From NCBI GenBank assembly GCA_021298215.1, contig JAJTEE010000003.1, positions 124,001-188,000 on the forward strand: 64,000 nt of DNA. Direction: 5' to 3'. Positions within the stretch are counted from its first letter, which is position 1. Each line of letters opens with the position of its first letter. Of this stretch, positions 47,484 through 59,813 are shown in pieces. A model generated the notes under the pieces. That model did no database searches. It had not been told where the DNA came from and saw nothing but the letters and a program-made list of their open reading frames with translations. Origin of the DNA: Alphaproteobacteria bacterium (GTDB lineage: Bacteria > Pseudomonadota > Alphaproteobacteria > Paracaedibacterales > CAITNM01). The position numbers and the translations under genes are program-made.

Positions 47484-47682
47484 CTAAATCTTTGTCAAAG
47501 CATTGAAGCGTAATTTTACCTACCGTATTTATTCTATTTTTTCAACTATGTATTTATATAGGTGTAATTTTTATATTTTTAATGCTAGAATTCATTGTTT
47601 CATTATTATTATTTACATTCTTTTGAAGATAAGATACCTTCTAAAGGAAACTACGTATATTTAATGCTATTTGTAGGCTGCC

Positions 47683-48102
47683 ATGAGTATTGCAAAGAAA
47701 TTACGACAGGTGATGGACGAAAGGCATATATCTATTTATGCCCTTGAGAGAACCGCTGGCATGAAACCTAGCGTTGTACAAAATATCATTTATGGGCGCT
47801 CAAAAAACCCAGGCGTTGACACTATCAAAACCATCGCAAAAGCTTTGAATTGCAGTGTCGCTGAACTTATTGAGGAAACAAATGATCATCTTCCTTTATT
47901 TGCTGCTCCTCTAGAGCCTTGGAATCTTTCTCTTTTTGTGGAATCCTTAAAAGCGCTCGAGCTGGTGATTAAAGAGCAAAGTTTGACAATTTCCCAAAAG
48001 GATACCTTCTCGCTTGCACAAGAAATTTATAAATATGCCGCACATAGTCCTGCTAGTACTGTTGATTTAACGTTTGTACGCTGGTTGCTTAGTAAAAAAT
48101 AG
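47683..48102 (+). CDS. XRE-family transcriptional regulator
   Basis: 139 residues. An N-terminal helix-turn-helix of the Cro/CI type (about 3-65: KKLRQVMDERHIS, LERTAGMKPSVVQNIIYGRSKNPGVDTIKTIAKALNCSVAEL), then a 70-residue helical tail without a known ligand domain. It is the start of a short plus-strand run with two small genes. Its proximity to the broken sensor gene may be coincidental. Confidence 0.88.
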   Translation: MSIAKKLRQVMDERHISIYALERTAGMKPSVVQNIIYGRSKNPGVDTIKTIAKALNCSVAELIEETNDHLPLFAAPLEPWNLSLFVESLKALELVIKEQSLTISQKDTFSLAQEIYKYAAHSPASTVDLTFVRWLLSKK

Positions 48103-48206
48103 AAATTTAGCACCATAAAATTTTTATCATTTTAATATTAAATATACGTTAACTTGCGAAAAATAATGCATTAAACATCTTTTAAATACGTAATTAAGGC
48201 CTCGCC

Positions 48207-48428
48207 ATGAAAATGAAGAAGAATCTTATATTGCAACTTACGTTGGCAAGCTTAGTGCTGAATGTCATTACGATTCTTTTAACCTGCCTAAGCCACTCTT
48301 TAGATAGCGCGTCCCCTTTTGCGCAAAGTGCTCATAAAGAAATGTCTAGCTCGGTGGTTTGTGAGGAAGCGATTAGAAAGCAGTTGCTATCGCAAGCCGA
48401 TGCACTGCTTACAAGTCTCGTCATTTAA
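48207..48428 (+). CDS. Small single-helix membrane protein
   Basis: 73 residues, basic N-terminus then one hydrophobic helix (LILQLTLASLVLNVITILLTCL, no cleavage site obvious), followed by a polar tail. An aagg lies 10 bases before the ATG. Not recognised. It lies about 37 bases before the next plus-strand gene. Confidence 0.5.
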   Translation: MKMKKNLILQLTLASLVLNVITILLTCLSHSLDSASPFAQSAHKEMSSSVVCEEAIRKQLLSQADALLTSLVI

Positions 48429-48465
48429 GGTGAAAAAAAGAAAAATTTAACGCGCAGGGTGAACG

Positions 48466-48810
48466 ATGAAAAAGCAAGCAGTTTCTCCCAATCATGAGCA
48501 AATATGCTCCATCCAAGAACGCCAGCGGCTTAGTCAATGGCCGCGTATTGGTATTCGTCTTGAAAAAGTCATGGCAGAGGCTGGACAAATGGAAGATGTT
48601 GCCAGGCTGTTGCGGGAAGACGAAGGCTATGCGGAAAGTTATACGATTGAAGAACAAATTCAGCGTGCATCTGATCGCCTGCGTACTTCCATCCGTGCCT
48701 TTGAGAAAGCCCATCACGTGAAGGTGGAAATTTTCACCGCTTTCAGTCCTTTTGCCGATTACACCGATGAATTCCTTCCCCATATCCAAAAACCTAATGA
48801 GATGTCGTAA
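48466..48810 (+). CDS. Conserved-looking soluble protein of unknown function
   Basis: 114 residues, charged and mostly helical (LEKVMAEAGQMEDVARLLREDEGY, EEQIQRASDRLRTSIRAFEKAHHVK), with no signal peptide or membrane segment. A ggtgaacg precedes the ATG. It shares a transcript with the small membrane protein 37 bases upstream and converges with the PLD gene three bases away. The frame on the opposite strand (48789-48421) is a shadow. Function unknown. Confidence 0.6.
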   Translation: MKKQAVSPNHEQICSIQERQRLSQWPRIGIRLEKVMAEAGQMEDVARLLREDEGYAESYTIEEQIQRASDRLRTSIRAFEKAHHVKVEIFTAFSPFADYTDEFLPHIQKPNEMS

Positions 48811-48813
48811 GGA

Positions 48814-49458
48814 TTAACGGCGTGCTTGGCGCTTTGCCTTAGGCTTTTTTATTGTTTCATATGCATTTGATGTACTAAGTCGCTTTTTGAAATTCTCATT
48901 ATAAAGTGCTGCAAACTCTTTATTTTTGATAATCGTTACATTTTCAGCATTTCGTTTTTCCGCGTTATTGCTGAAGTTATAAGATCCACCAATGATTGTT
49001 TCCCTATCAATAATAATAATTTTGTTATGAGCAATCGCTGGCTTGTCATCAATATACACAGCAATTCCAGCTTGCTTTAGAGCATTGATTTGTGTGTATT
49101 TTTCATAACGCTGACTTTTATCAGCAATTACGGTTACCTTCACGTTGCGTATTTTGGCGCGAATAAGAGCATCAGCAATAGGCTTAGACGTAAGACTGTA
49201 GGCTTGCATTTGCACCGATAATTGCGCTTTATCAATTTCTTGAATGATTAATGGCAAACAAGCTTGGCCTGGCGTAAAACAAGCGCGGCAGCTAAAATTT
49301 TTAGCATCAATAACAGCAGAAGAAGTTGGCTGGTAATCAGGATGAAGCACTAAATGCGTTGCAAGGCCCGCAAGAAAAGCACCTAGTATTATTGGTAGCA
49401 ACTTAATGTTTTTAGAGATAAAGCGTGGAACGTACGAAGTACGAGAATGCTTGCTCAT
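48814..49458 (-). CDS. pld: Phospholipase D-like protein, rickettsial Pld/Nuc type
   Basis: 214 residues. An N-terminal membrane helix or signal anchor (about 19-40) precedes one PLD domain: FTPGQACLPLIIQEIDKAQLS, QMQAYSLTSKPIADALI, and the single HKD motif AHNKIIIIDRETIIGGSYNFSNNAEKRNAENV. This block layout is very close to Rickettsia Pld and the plasmid nuclease Nuc as I know them. One HKD motif means a homodimer forms the active site. Rickettsial Pld has been linked to phagosome escape; Nuc degrades DNA. The substrate here is undetermined. Confidence 0.85.
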   Translation of the reverse strand: MSKHSRTSYVPRFISKNIKLLPIILGAFLAGLATHLVLHPDYQPTSSAVIDAKNFSCRACFTPGQACLPLIIQEIDKAQLSVQMQAYSLTSKPIADALIRAKIRNVKVTVIADKSQRYEKYTQINALKQAGIAVYIDDKPAIAHNKIIIIDRETIIGGSYNFSNNAEKRNAENVTIIKNKEFAALYNENFKKRLSTSNAYETIKKPKAKRQARR

Positions 49459-49634
49459 AACGTTCTTTTGTTAGTTCGATTAGATATGCTGAACCTATTA
49501 AAAATGATAGCTAGGCATTTGGCAATCCTTCGTGAGTAAGAATTTCATCTAATATTTAATAAAAACAATAAATATTAATAATTTATTATATTTTTAGGCT
49601 GTATAATTTTCATTATTATTTAAAATAAGATATT

Positions 49635-50534
49635 ATGAGAGTTAATATATTTTTTTATTCACTCCTAATATTATTCTCGTCACTTTTTGCAGCAGGAAAA
49701 GTGCTTCCCGAAACTAATAGAAAAGATCTAAATCAACCTATTCAAAAAAAATCTAAAGCTAAGCCTAGATTTACAACAAGCACTAAATATTCAGCATCCG
49801 TAGAAAAACCAGTTGATAGCAGAGCACGCTGGACGAAGTGGCTTAATCTCAGAAAAATTCCTAAACAACGTGATGAAAAAGTTCTGGTTTCCCCAGCATC
49901 GTCTATGGATTCTCGTGACACAACCATTTCAGCCATTACGCAAGACAGCGCATTATTTTCACCACGTCTAAAGGTGTCTCCAAGAGTAGGAAATAATCAA
50001 AGTTTAAAAATTGTGCCTGCTGATTCAGAGCTCAACGATGCAGTTGTTTCTAGCAATGATAGTTTGGCGACAACGCAAGTTGAGAGACTTCCAGCGCATT
50101 CAAGTTCTTCGCTTGCTGGAACAGATGTGCTGATGCCAGCAGCAGCGCCGCTGCAAATGGAATCTCACTTTTCCTCAGGGCCAGATATGTCATCTCAAGA
50201 AATATATGATGTGCCGAAAACGAAAGAAGCCATAGAAAGAAAACGAAGGAATTTATACGATGCTTTGAAGGATTGGCATAGTGATCTTGCAACAAAACGA
50301 GCAGAAAGTATTCGTTTACAAAATGAGATAGCACACTTAAAGTTGACCCAAATTAGAGGTGAGCAAAGAAGGAAGGAAGGGGAGTTGCGTGATTGTCACG
50401 ATGATATTGATTGGATACAAGGTCATATTAATCGATGCAACAATCAATTAGCCAAATTACCAATGGAAGATATAGAAGAAAAACCAAGATCGAAAGCGCG
50501 TAGAGGCGGGGTTATTCTTGAGGTTATTAATTAA
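49635..50534 (+). CDS. Exported coiled-coil protein of unknown function
   Basis: 299 residues. Signal peptide (MRVNIFFYSLLILFSSLFAAG), then about 170 residues of Ser/Pro/Thr-rich disordered sequence with many basic residues, then a coiled coil (about 195-275: KEAIERKRRNLYDALKDWHSD, LQNEIAHLKLTQIRGEQRRKEGE). Not recognised. The disordered-plus-coiled-coil layout is like that of host-directed proteins, but that is only suggestive. Confidence 0.65.
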   Translation: MRVNIFFYSLLILFSSLFAAGKVLPETNRKDLNQPIQKKSKAKPRFTTSTKYSASVEKPVDSRARWTKWLNLRKIPKQRDEKVLVSPASSMDSRDTTISAITQDSALFSPRLKVSPRVGNNQSLKIVPADSELNDAVVSSNDSLATTQVERLPAHSSSSLAGTDVLMPAAAPLQMESHFSSGPDMSSQEIYDVPKTKEAIERKRRNLYDALKDWHSDLATKRAESIRLQNEIAHLKLTQIRGEQRRKEGELRDCHDDIDWIQGHINRCNNQLAKLPMEDIEEKPRSKARRGGVILEVIN

Positions 50535-50596
50535 ATTCACTCATTCTCTCACAACTGTGCTATATTCTTATCCACTTTAGGAAATACATTTAGTGC

Positions 50597-51859
50597 ATGT
50601 CGTCTTCAAATCAAGTCATTACACTTGGTTGCCGGTTGAATACTTATGAATCAGAAGTTATTCAAAATTTGGCAACTCAAGCCGGTGTTAATAATACAGT
50701 GTTTGTAAATACATGCGCGGTAACATCAGAAGCTGAGCGTCAAGCCCGACAAACTATTCGTAAAATTCGTCGCCAAAACCCCAATGCACAGATTATTGTA
50801 ACAGGCTGCAGCGCGCAAATTAATCCATCTCAATATCAGGAAATGCCTGAAGTTTCCAAGGTCATTGGTAATGAAGAAAAGATGCAACTCCAAACCTATA
50901 TGCATCTGCATAGCGCCGATAAGGTTGTCGTAAGCGATATTATGGAAGTGCGAGAAACAGCAGCGCATCTGGTGTCAGGCTTTGATGGTAAGGCAAGGGC
51001 TTTTGTCCAAGTGCAGAATGGCTGTGATCATCGCTGTACTTTTTGCACCATTCCCTATGGACGCGGTAATTCACGAAGCGTTGCTATTGGCGAAATTGTG
51101 GCGCAAATTCGAAAGCTTTTAGAAAATGGCTATCAAGAGATTGTTTTTACAGGCGTTGATATTACAGCCTATGGCGCTGATCTACCAGGGCAGCCAACGC
51201 TTGGGCAAATGATTCGCCGGGTATTGGGATTGGTGCCTGAGCTAAAGCGATTACGCTTATCTTCTCTTGATCCAGTCGAAATCGATGAAGATTTGTGGCG
51301 CTTAATCGGCGAAGAAGAGCGGCTAATGCCGCATTTACATCTTAGCCTGCAAGCGGGTGATAACATGATCTTAAAACGCATGAAACGTCGTCATTTGCGT
51401 GAAGATGCTATTGCCTTCAGTGAGCGCGCAAAAAAGTTGCGTCCCGATGTTGTGTTTGGGGCCGATTTAATTGCTGGTTTTCCAACTGAAACCGAAGAAA
51501 TGTTTGAAAATTCCTTACGTATTGTTGAGGAATGCTCGCTTACGTATTTGCACGTGTTTCCCTATTCATCCCGTCCAGGTACGCCCGCAGCACGTATGCC
51601 GCAGCTTGATGGTAATATAATCAAAGAGCGAGCTCGTTTACTGCGTGAGCGAGGGGAAAAGGCTATTACTCGAACGCTTAATACGTTTGTGGGAAAGACC
51701 GTAAATACGCTTGTTGAAGAGCTCGATGGTGAGCTGATCAAAGGAAAAACTGACCATTTTGCACCTATTCACATTGCAGGATCTGCTAGCATTGCATCAG
51801 TTATTCCCGTTAGAATTACAAAAGTTATGGATGATTATTTAATTGGGCAGCGTTTGTGA
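50597..51859 (+). CDS. mtaB: tRNA (t6A37) methylthiotransferase MtaB
   Basis: 420 residues. N-terminal UPF0004 domain with its cysteines (TLGCRLNTYES, NTCAVTSEAERQARQTIRK, VTGCSAQI), radical SAM motif GCDHRCTFCTIPYGRGNSRS near 150, and a C-terminal TRAM domain. GCRLN with NTCAVT places it in the MtaB rather than the MiaB or RimO group. It converts t6A37 to ms2t6A in ANN-decoding tRNAs. The stop overlaps the ftsY GTG start. Confidence 0.95.
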   Translation: MSSSNQVITLGCRLNTYESEVIQNLATQAGVNNTVFVNTCAVTSEAERQARQTIRKIRRQNPNAQIIVTGCSAQINPSQYQEMPEVSKVIGNEEKMQLQTYMHLHSADKVVVSDIMEVRETAAHLVSGFDGKARAFVQVQNGCDHRCTFCTIPYGRGNSRSVAIGEIVAQIRKLLENGYQEIVFTGVDITAYGADLPGQPTLGQMIRRVLGLVPELKRLRLSSLDPVEIDEDLWRLIGEEERLMPHLHLSLQAGDNMILKRMKRRHLREDAIAFSERAKKLRPDVVFGADLIAGFPTETEEMFENSLRIVEECSLTYLHVFPYSSRPGTPAARMPQLDGNIIKERARLLRERGEKAITRTLNTFVGKTVNTLVEELDGELIKGKTDHFAPIHIAGSASIASVIPVRITKVMDDYLIGQRL

Positions 51860-52761
51860 GTTTTTGGAAAAAATTAAAATCTGGTCTTTCAAAGACATCG
51901 CAAACATTAACACAAGGGATTACGTCCGTTTTTACCCATAAAAAACTGGATGAAGAGACGCTTGATGCTTTTGAAGATCTACTTATTTCAACGGATATGG
52001 GAGTAAAAACAGCTACAGAACTTCGTGATTTACTTAAAAAGCAACGCCTGCATCAAGAAATTTCTGAACCAGAAATAAAAGAATGGTTGGCTGAAGAAAT
52101 CACAAAAATTTTAGAGCCCGTTGCTGCCTCTCTTACAATTGATAAAAAACCTCATGTTGTCTTAGTTGTTGGAGTGAATGGCGCAGGAAAAACCACAACC
52201 ATCGCTAAGCTTAGTCAACAGTGGCAAGAAGAGGGCAAAAAAGTACTCTGGGCCGCTGGAGACACATTTCGCTCAGCAGCTGTTGAGCAATTACAGGTAT
52301 GGGGGGATCGTTTAAATATTGATGTTTGCACAACAAAATCAGGAGGTGATGCCGCGGGTTTAGCTTTCGATGCTTTTCAAAAAGCTGTACAAAATAAAGC
52401 GAATATTTTATGCATTGATACAGCGGGTAGGTTGCAGAACAAAAAGCATCTTATGGAAGAGCTAGAAAAAATTGTTCGCGTACTTAAAAAAGCAGAACCT
52501 TCCGCACCACATACTGTTTTATTGGTGCTGGACGCAACAACAGGGCAAAATGCTATCGATCAAGTGAAAATTTTTCAAGAGATTATAGGTATTAATGCTC
52601 TTGTTATCACTAAGTTAGATGGCACCGCCAAGGGCGGTGTTGTTGTTGCTCTGGCCAAACAATTCTCCATTCCTATAATTGCCCTAGGCGTTGGAGAAAG
52701 TGCAGAAGACCTTAAGTCTTTTGACGCTTCTGATTTTTCTAGAGCTCTCGTGAGTGCTTAA
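51856..52761 (+). CDS. ftsY: Signal recognition particle receptor FtsY
   Basis: 301 residues starting with GTG at 51856, overlapping the mtaB stop by four bases (GTGA). A four-helix N domain (LDEETLDAFEDLLISTDMGV) is followed by the G domain: G1 VGVNGAGKTTTIAKL near 104, GDTFRSAAVEQL, IDTAGRLQNKKHLMEEL, TKLDGTAKGGVVVAL. No acidic A domain is present, as in many alphaproteobacteria. Together with Ffh it delivers nascent membrane and exported proteins to SecYEG. Confidence 0.97.
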   Translation: MSFWKKLKSGLSKTSQTLTQGITSVFTHKKLDEETLDAFEDLLISTDMGVKTATELRDLLKKQRLHQEISEPEIKEWLAEEITKILEPVAASLTIDKKPHVVLVVGVNGAGKTTTIAKLSQQWQEEGKKVLWAAGDTFRSAAVEQLQVWGDRLNIDVCTTKSGGDAAGLAFDAFQKAVQNKANILCIDTAGRLQNKKHLMEELEKIVRVLKKAEPSAPHTVLLVLDATTGQNAIDQVKIFQEIIGINALVITKLDGTAKGGVVVALAKQFSIPIIALGVGESAEDLKSFDASDFSRALVSA

Positions 52762-52772
52762 TAGCTTTAGTT

Positions 52773-52809
52773 AAGCCCTTTAATAAAAAAGCATTTTTCC
52801 AAAGGGCTT
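52773..52809. terminator. Inverted repeat between ftsY and the convergent 52830 gene
   Basis: AAGCCCTTT (52773-52781) pairs perfectly with AAAGGGCTT (52801-52809), with a 19-base loop. It lies between two convergent genes, where a bidirectional terminator is expected, although no clear T run follows. Confidence 0.5.
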
Positions 52810-52829
52810 CCTAATAACTAGAATGGCTT

Positions 52830-53132
52830 TTATAGAATAACTTCTAATAAACTATAGTCGCCGCGTCCCATATAAAGATCTCCTTCTAGAACTTTTAGAG
52901 CTGCTGCTTCTAGTGTTGCAGATCGTTCAAATCCAGGTATTTCATCTACGCAATTAATACCATCTTCTCGTAAATGCTGTATGCGTTCCCACAATCTTTG
53001 GCACTGTTGGTCAATTTTACAGTCATTTCTTAGAGCATGCCCTTTATCTACATGATAACAATTTAGATAACTTGCTGGGTTTCTTTCTTCTCTAGTGTAA
53101 GGACTAGACGCAGTAATAATGTCTACTATCAT
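52830..53132 (-). CDS. Small protein of unknown function
   Basis: 100 residues with an excellent aaggag ribosome-binding site before the ATG at 53132. Neutral, with four cysteines (in NCYHVDKGH, NDCKIDQQCQ, NCVDEIPG), no signal peptide and no membrane helix. The cysteine and histidine spacing could bind a metal, but no family is recognised. Confidence 0.6.
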   Translation of the reverse strand: MIVDIITASSPYTREERNPASYLNCYHVDKGHALRNDCKIDQQCQRLWERIQHLREDGINCVDEIPGFERSATLEAAALKVLEGDLYMGRGDYSLLEVIL

Positions 53133-53349
53133 GATACATCTCCTTATTTTTTTCTAAGTGATCAATTCTAGCAACGTGAGTTATAGTTTTTTATATTTAA
53201 AAGTCAATAGTTTCTGTGAAAAAATGGTTAAGTATTAGCAATTTTATAAGCATTCAGATGGATTCATGCACTCTTTATAAGTAATTAGCATGACAAAATC
53301 TCTAATTTTTACTACCTTAAAGAACTGAAAATATAAATTTGGTTTTTTT

Positions 53350-54618
53350 ATGAAGCCTAATCTTTTTAAAATCGTTTTTCTTTCTTCTTTAGGGAATGCG
53401 CTAGAATTTTATGATTTTACGATTTGCGCTGTTTTTATTCCTATTTTATCAGCTATCTATTTTCCTCATGTAGATCAGTCTTTGGCTATATTTGCTGGAC
53501 TTTTCACATTTGGTGCAGGGTTCGTTGGGCGTCCTTTTGGGGCATACTTATTTGGTTATGTAGGCGATAAGTGGGGAAGAAAGAAAGCGTTATCCTTAAC
53601 TATCGGGCTAATGGCAATTCCAACTTTTATTATTGGTGTTCTGCCAAGCTATGGCGAAATTGGCATTGCTGCCCCATTGGTTTTAGTGTGTTGCCGTTTT
53701 TTTCAAGGATTATGCACGGGGGGAGAGTATAACGGTGCAGCTATTTTTGCTATTGAACACGATGGTGGAAAACATGCGGGCCTGGTGAGCGGAATTATTG
53801 TTGGCTCAGCTATTGTCGGGGCGCTGCTTGCCAATATCACTGGTTCTATTGTTTTAAAACCAGGCATGCCTGATTGGGCTTGGCGTATTCCTTTTTTAAT
53901 AGGAGGCTGTATTGGATTTATAGCCTATATTGTGCGTAAAAATTTTCAAGAAACCTCTACGTTCATAAAAGCGCAAGCAAAGCATCAGACACAGGCAATT
54001 TTTAGCGATCGTCGCATGGAATTTTCATTAAATGTTTTATATGCGTTTGTAACGGGTGTTTTATTTTATATAATTTTTGGTTTCCTAAATATTTATTTGT
54101 CTCGTTTCCTTAAGCTGCCGTTAGCTGAAAGTACTTCTTATGGCACGTATGGATTAATTTCATTCATGCTTTCATGCGTTGCTTTTGGGGCGCTGAGTGA
54201 TCGTATCGGTATAAAACGCGCGTTAACTATACCTATTATTTTAATAACATCGGTAAGTTGTGTTGTCTTTTTTCTTTTACAGCAAGTGCATTCAGGTTTA
54301 TCAATTATTTTAGGTCAGATTTTGCTTGGAATTTTATGTGGAAGCTATTTAGGGCCAGGCCATGTTTTTATGCTAACCCTTTTCCCACCTCATGAGCGCT
54401 ATACAGGAACATCTTTAAGTTTTAGCGTTGGAATGTGCATTGCTGGAGCAACGACACCGGCTGTTTTAACCTACTTAACTGACCAAACAACTAACCTATA
54501 TATTCCAGCTTACTATATGACGTTTTTTGCCTTAGTAATTGGTACAGCACTTTATGCCTTCATTAATTTTTACGATGCAAAAAAACATCGTAATTTTTAT
54601 AAAAGAATATCTATCTGA
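53350..54618 (+). CDS. MFS transporter, metabolite:H+ symporter (ProP-like) family
   Basis: 422 residues with 12 helices. MHS-family features: the N-terminal LGNALEFYDFTICAVFIP, RPFGAYLFGYVGDKWGRKKAL, the CRFFQGLCTGGEYNGAAIF block, and a GFLNIYLSRF/GALSDRIGIKRAL second half. Relatives such as ProP and the Rickettsia ProP paralogues import osmolytes or organic acids with protons; the multiple copies in rickettsiae are thought to scavenge host metabolites. Substrate unknown. Confidence 0.9.
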   Translation: MKPNLFKIVFLSSLGNALEFYDFTICAVFIPILSAIYFPHVDQSLAIFAGLFTFGAGFVGRPFGAYLFGYVGDKWGRKKALSLTIGLMAIPTFIIGVLPSYGEIGIAAPLVLVCCRFFQGLCTGGEYNGAAIFAIEHDGGKHAGLVSGIIVGSAIVGALLANITGSIVLKPGMPDWAWRIPFLIGGCIGFIAYIVRKNFQETSTFIKAQAKHQTQAIFSDRRMEFSLNVLYAFVTGVLFYIIFGFLNIYLSRFLKLPLAESTSYGTYGLISFMLSCVAFGALSDRIGIKRALTIPIILITSVSCVVFFLLQQVHSGLSIILGQILLGILCGSYLGPGHVFMLTLFPPHERYTGTSLSFSVGMCIAGATTPAVLTYLTDQTTNLYIPAYYMTFFALVIGTALYAFINFYDAKKHRNFYKRISI

Positions 54619-54633
54619 GCAGGAGCGTTTTAG

Positions 54634-54912
54634 TTAGTTTTGCTCCTCAGGTTCATCAGGATCTGGATTCTGAAGATTGATTATAAACGCTTGAAATTCT
54701 GGATTAACATCTCTCAATGGATTATTAGCTCTGCTGTTAGATATATCATTAGGAAAAAATATTTGCTGGTTATCTTAATTTCTTCTTTCATTTTCGTGCC
54801 TAGCAACTGCGGCTGGTGCGCCTATCGCCACGTCTTCAAATCCAAACGCCGCCTTAAGTTGCATAGCGCCAGCTAAGGATAAAATTATTGCGAATATTTT
54901 TATACGATTCAT
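54634..54912 (-). pseudogene. Small exported protein interrupted by an in-frame stop
   Basis: Reading the minus strand from an ATG at 54912 (aaagga seven bases upstream) gives a signal peptide (MNRIKIFAIILSLAGAMQL) and a short mature part ending ARHENERRN. A TAA follows at 54777-54775. The same frame then continues for 46 more codons with a clean protein-like sequence (DNQQIFFPNDISNSRANNP, FQAFIINLQNPDPDEPEEQN) to a TAA at 54636-54634. Both parts show normal composition, so this is one gene with a nonsense codon. The overlapping plus-strand frame at 54640-54876 is a shadow. Confidence 0.6.
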
Positions 54913-54925
54913 AATCTATCCTTTC

Positions 54926-56377
54926 TCATCTAAACGGACACTCATCAAATCCTCTTAATTTTCTTGAATGCAAGCGTTGTGGATCCATTTTTTGAAGAAT
55001 TTCCATAGCTTGCAGGCCTACGTGTAAATGATGATTAACACGACTTCGATAAAATTCATTAGCCATCGCTTGTAATTTGATGACGCCATGAATGGGTTTA
55101 TCAGAGACACATAATAATGTTCCATAAGGTACTCTGAAACGAAATCCATTGGCTGCAATCGTTGCAGATTCCATGTCTACAGCAATAGCGCGACTTTGAC
55201 GAAAACGCTCATATAAAGCCGTGCTTTGAAGTTCCCAATTTCGATTATCGGTTGTATGCACGGTACCGGTTCGAATAGCTGATTTCAGTTCGCCTTCGCC
55301 TTTACCAAAAATATGTAAAACGGATTGTTGTAATGCTTGCTGAATTTCTGGGATTGGCGGGATTGGAACCCATTTTGGCAGATCATCATCTAATACATGG
55401 TCTTCGCGCACGTATCCATCTGCTAAAACGTAATCACCTAATGTTTGACTTGCCCTAAGCCCTGCGCAATGACCAAGCATTATCCAACAATGAGGACGTA
55501 ATACAGCTAAATGATCAGTAATCGTTTTCGCATTACTTGGGCCTACGCCGATATTAATGATCGTAATTCCATTATTGCCATCTTTTTTGAAATGATAAGC
55601 AGGCATTTGCGGAAGAGATTTTGGCATTTCCATTGTGCGTTGTTTATGAGAAGCAAGGACAGTGGAGCCAGGGCCAATAAGTTCCCAATTCTCATTTTTG
55701 TGATGTTCAACTTCTGTTGAGACTTGGTTAATAAATTCATCAATATAGCGTTGATAATTTGTAAGAAGCACAAACTTTTGAAAATGATGCGGTGCGGTTC
55801 CTGTATAATGGTGCAAACGCTGCAATGAAAAGTCGACGCGTTCACCAGTAAATAGCGCAAGAGGCCCATATCCATTGGAAGAAAACGTTGCATTGGCATA
55901 CGAGTCATCAATACGTTTCAAATCAGGTAAAACAAATTTACTTTGTAGTCTCATGAGTTCATCTACATCGAACTGCGCATGAGAATGCTCAATAACAAAA
56001 GGTAGAGGAATACGGCTATTACTATAACCAACAACAATCGAAACGCCATGTCTATCAAGAAGCAACTTTATTTGCTCACGAAAATATGAATCATAAAGAG
56101 CTGGCGCGGTAACAGTAGTGCCATAGTGGCCTGGCTCATTGATTACGCCGTACGCAAAGCTTGGATCAACAAAAAGATCATCATGGCTAATGCTTATTCC
56201 AATATAAGGGTAGCAGCTATGTTCGGCATGATTTTCGCTAACAGTTCCCGTTTGTTCGTATAAGCTGAAGTTCTCACAAATATAGGTAACGGCCTTATTG
56301 TAAAGTTCGTGAATATAATCGACGGCATGATCTTCATTATCAAACCATTTGGCTTTTCTTAGTTGCGACCAAGGCAT
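54926..56377 (-). CDS. amn: AMP nucleosidase
   Basis: 483 residues, the full Amn length. An N-terminal domain specific to AMP nucleosidase (residues about 1-230: HAVDYIHELYNKAVTYICE, HYGTTVTAPALY) precedes the nucleoside-phosphorylase-like catalytic domain, with INIGVGPSNAKTI, GHCAGLRASQTLGDYVLADGYVRED and VDMESATIAANGFRF. It hydrolyses AMP to adenine and ribose 5-phosphate. It is the last gene of the ctaC operon, coupled by a one-base overlap to the coxF-like gene, an unusual association. Confidence 0.95.
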   Translation of the reverse strand: MPWSQLRKAKWFDNEDHAVDYIHELYNKAVTYICENFSLYEQTGTVSENHAEHSCYPYIGISISHDDLFVDPSFAYGVINEPGHYGTTVTAPALYDSYFREQIKLLLDRHGVSIVVGYSNSRIPLPFVIEHSHAQFDVDELMRLQSKFVLPDLKRIDDSYANATFSSNGYGPLALFTGERVDFSLQRLHHYTGTAPHHFQKFVLLTNYQRYIDEFINQVSTEVEHHKNENWELIGPGSTVLASHKQRTMEMPKSLPQMPAYHFKKDGNNGITIINIGVGPSNAKTITDHLAVLRPHCWIMLGHCAGLRASQTLGDYVLADGYVREDHVLDDDLPKWVPIPPIPEIQQALQQSVLHIFGKGEGELKSAIRTGTVHTTDNRNWELQSTALYERFRQSRAIAVDMESATIAANGFRFRVPYGTLLCVSDKPIHGVIKLQAMANEFYRSRVNHHLHVGLQAMEILQKMDPQRLHSRKLRGFDECPFR

Positions 56378-56476
56378 TACAGGTTACCTTTCATCTTCAC
56401 AAAGGAAACGATATATAAAAGGATAAAAATTCCTAATAAAAGGAAAAATAGCGTGCGGTTACGTTCTTTTAAATGT

Positions 56477-56484
<8 letters not shown>
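56377..56484 (-). CDS. CoxF-like small membrane protein
   Basis: 35 residues from the ATG at 56484, which overlaps the end of ctaB by eight bases; its stop shares a base with the amn ATG. The protein has a basic N-terminus (MDKHLKERNRTLFFLLLG), one membrane helix and a terminal VSFVKMKGNL. This form and position, directly after ctaB, match the CoxF-type protein of alphaproteobacterial oxidase clusters, where ctaG and ctaE follow. Here amn follows instead. The gene is too short for most automatic annotation. Confidence 0.7.
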
Positions 56485-59666
<3,182 letters not shown>

Positions 59667-59754
59667 GTGTGCTAGTTGAAATTGCTCGTGTTTTTAAATC
59701 ATTACATAAAAACGAACGTCGGGAAAGCCGTGTTATAACAGTTCTTGGCATTCA

Positions 59755-59783
59755 TTGACACAATGTAATTGCTAGATTAGCCT
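59755..59783 (+). promoter_or_regulatory. Promoter of the first Nudix gene
   Basis: Consensus TTGACA (59755-59760), a 17-base spacer, then TAGCCT (59778-59783), a weak -10. The -35 lies 59 bases before the ATG, almost the same distance as in the second Nudix gene, and TTGACAC, TTGCT and TTAG are shared between the two upstream regions. Confidence 0.55.
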
Positions 59784-59813
59784 ATTTTTCAGTTTTGATA
59801 ATTTTCTTAAGCT

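Noticed and set aside
54640..54876. Plus-strand ORF of 78 codons after the MHS transporter
   Set aside because: The minus strand in the same place has a ribosome-binding site, a signal peptide and coding-like sequence; the plus frame is its shadow.
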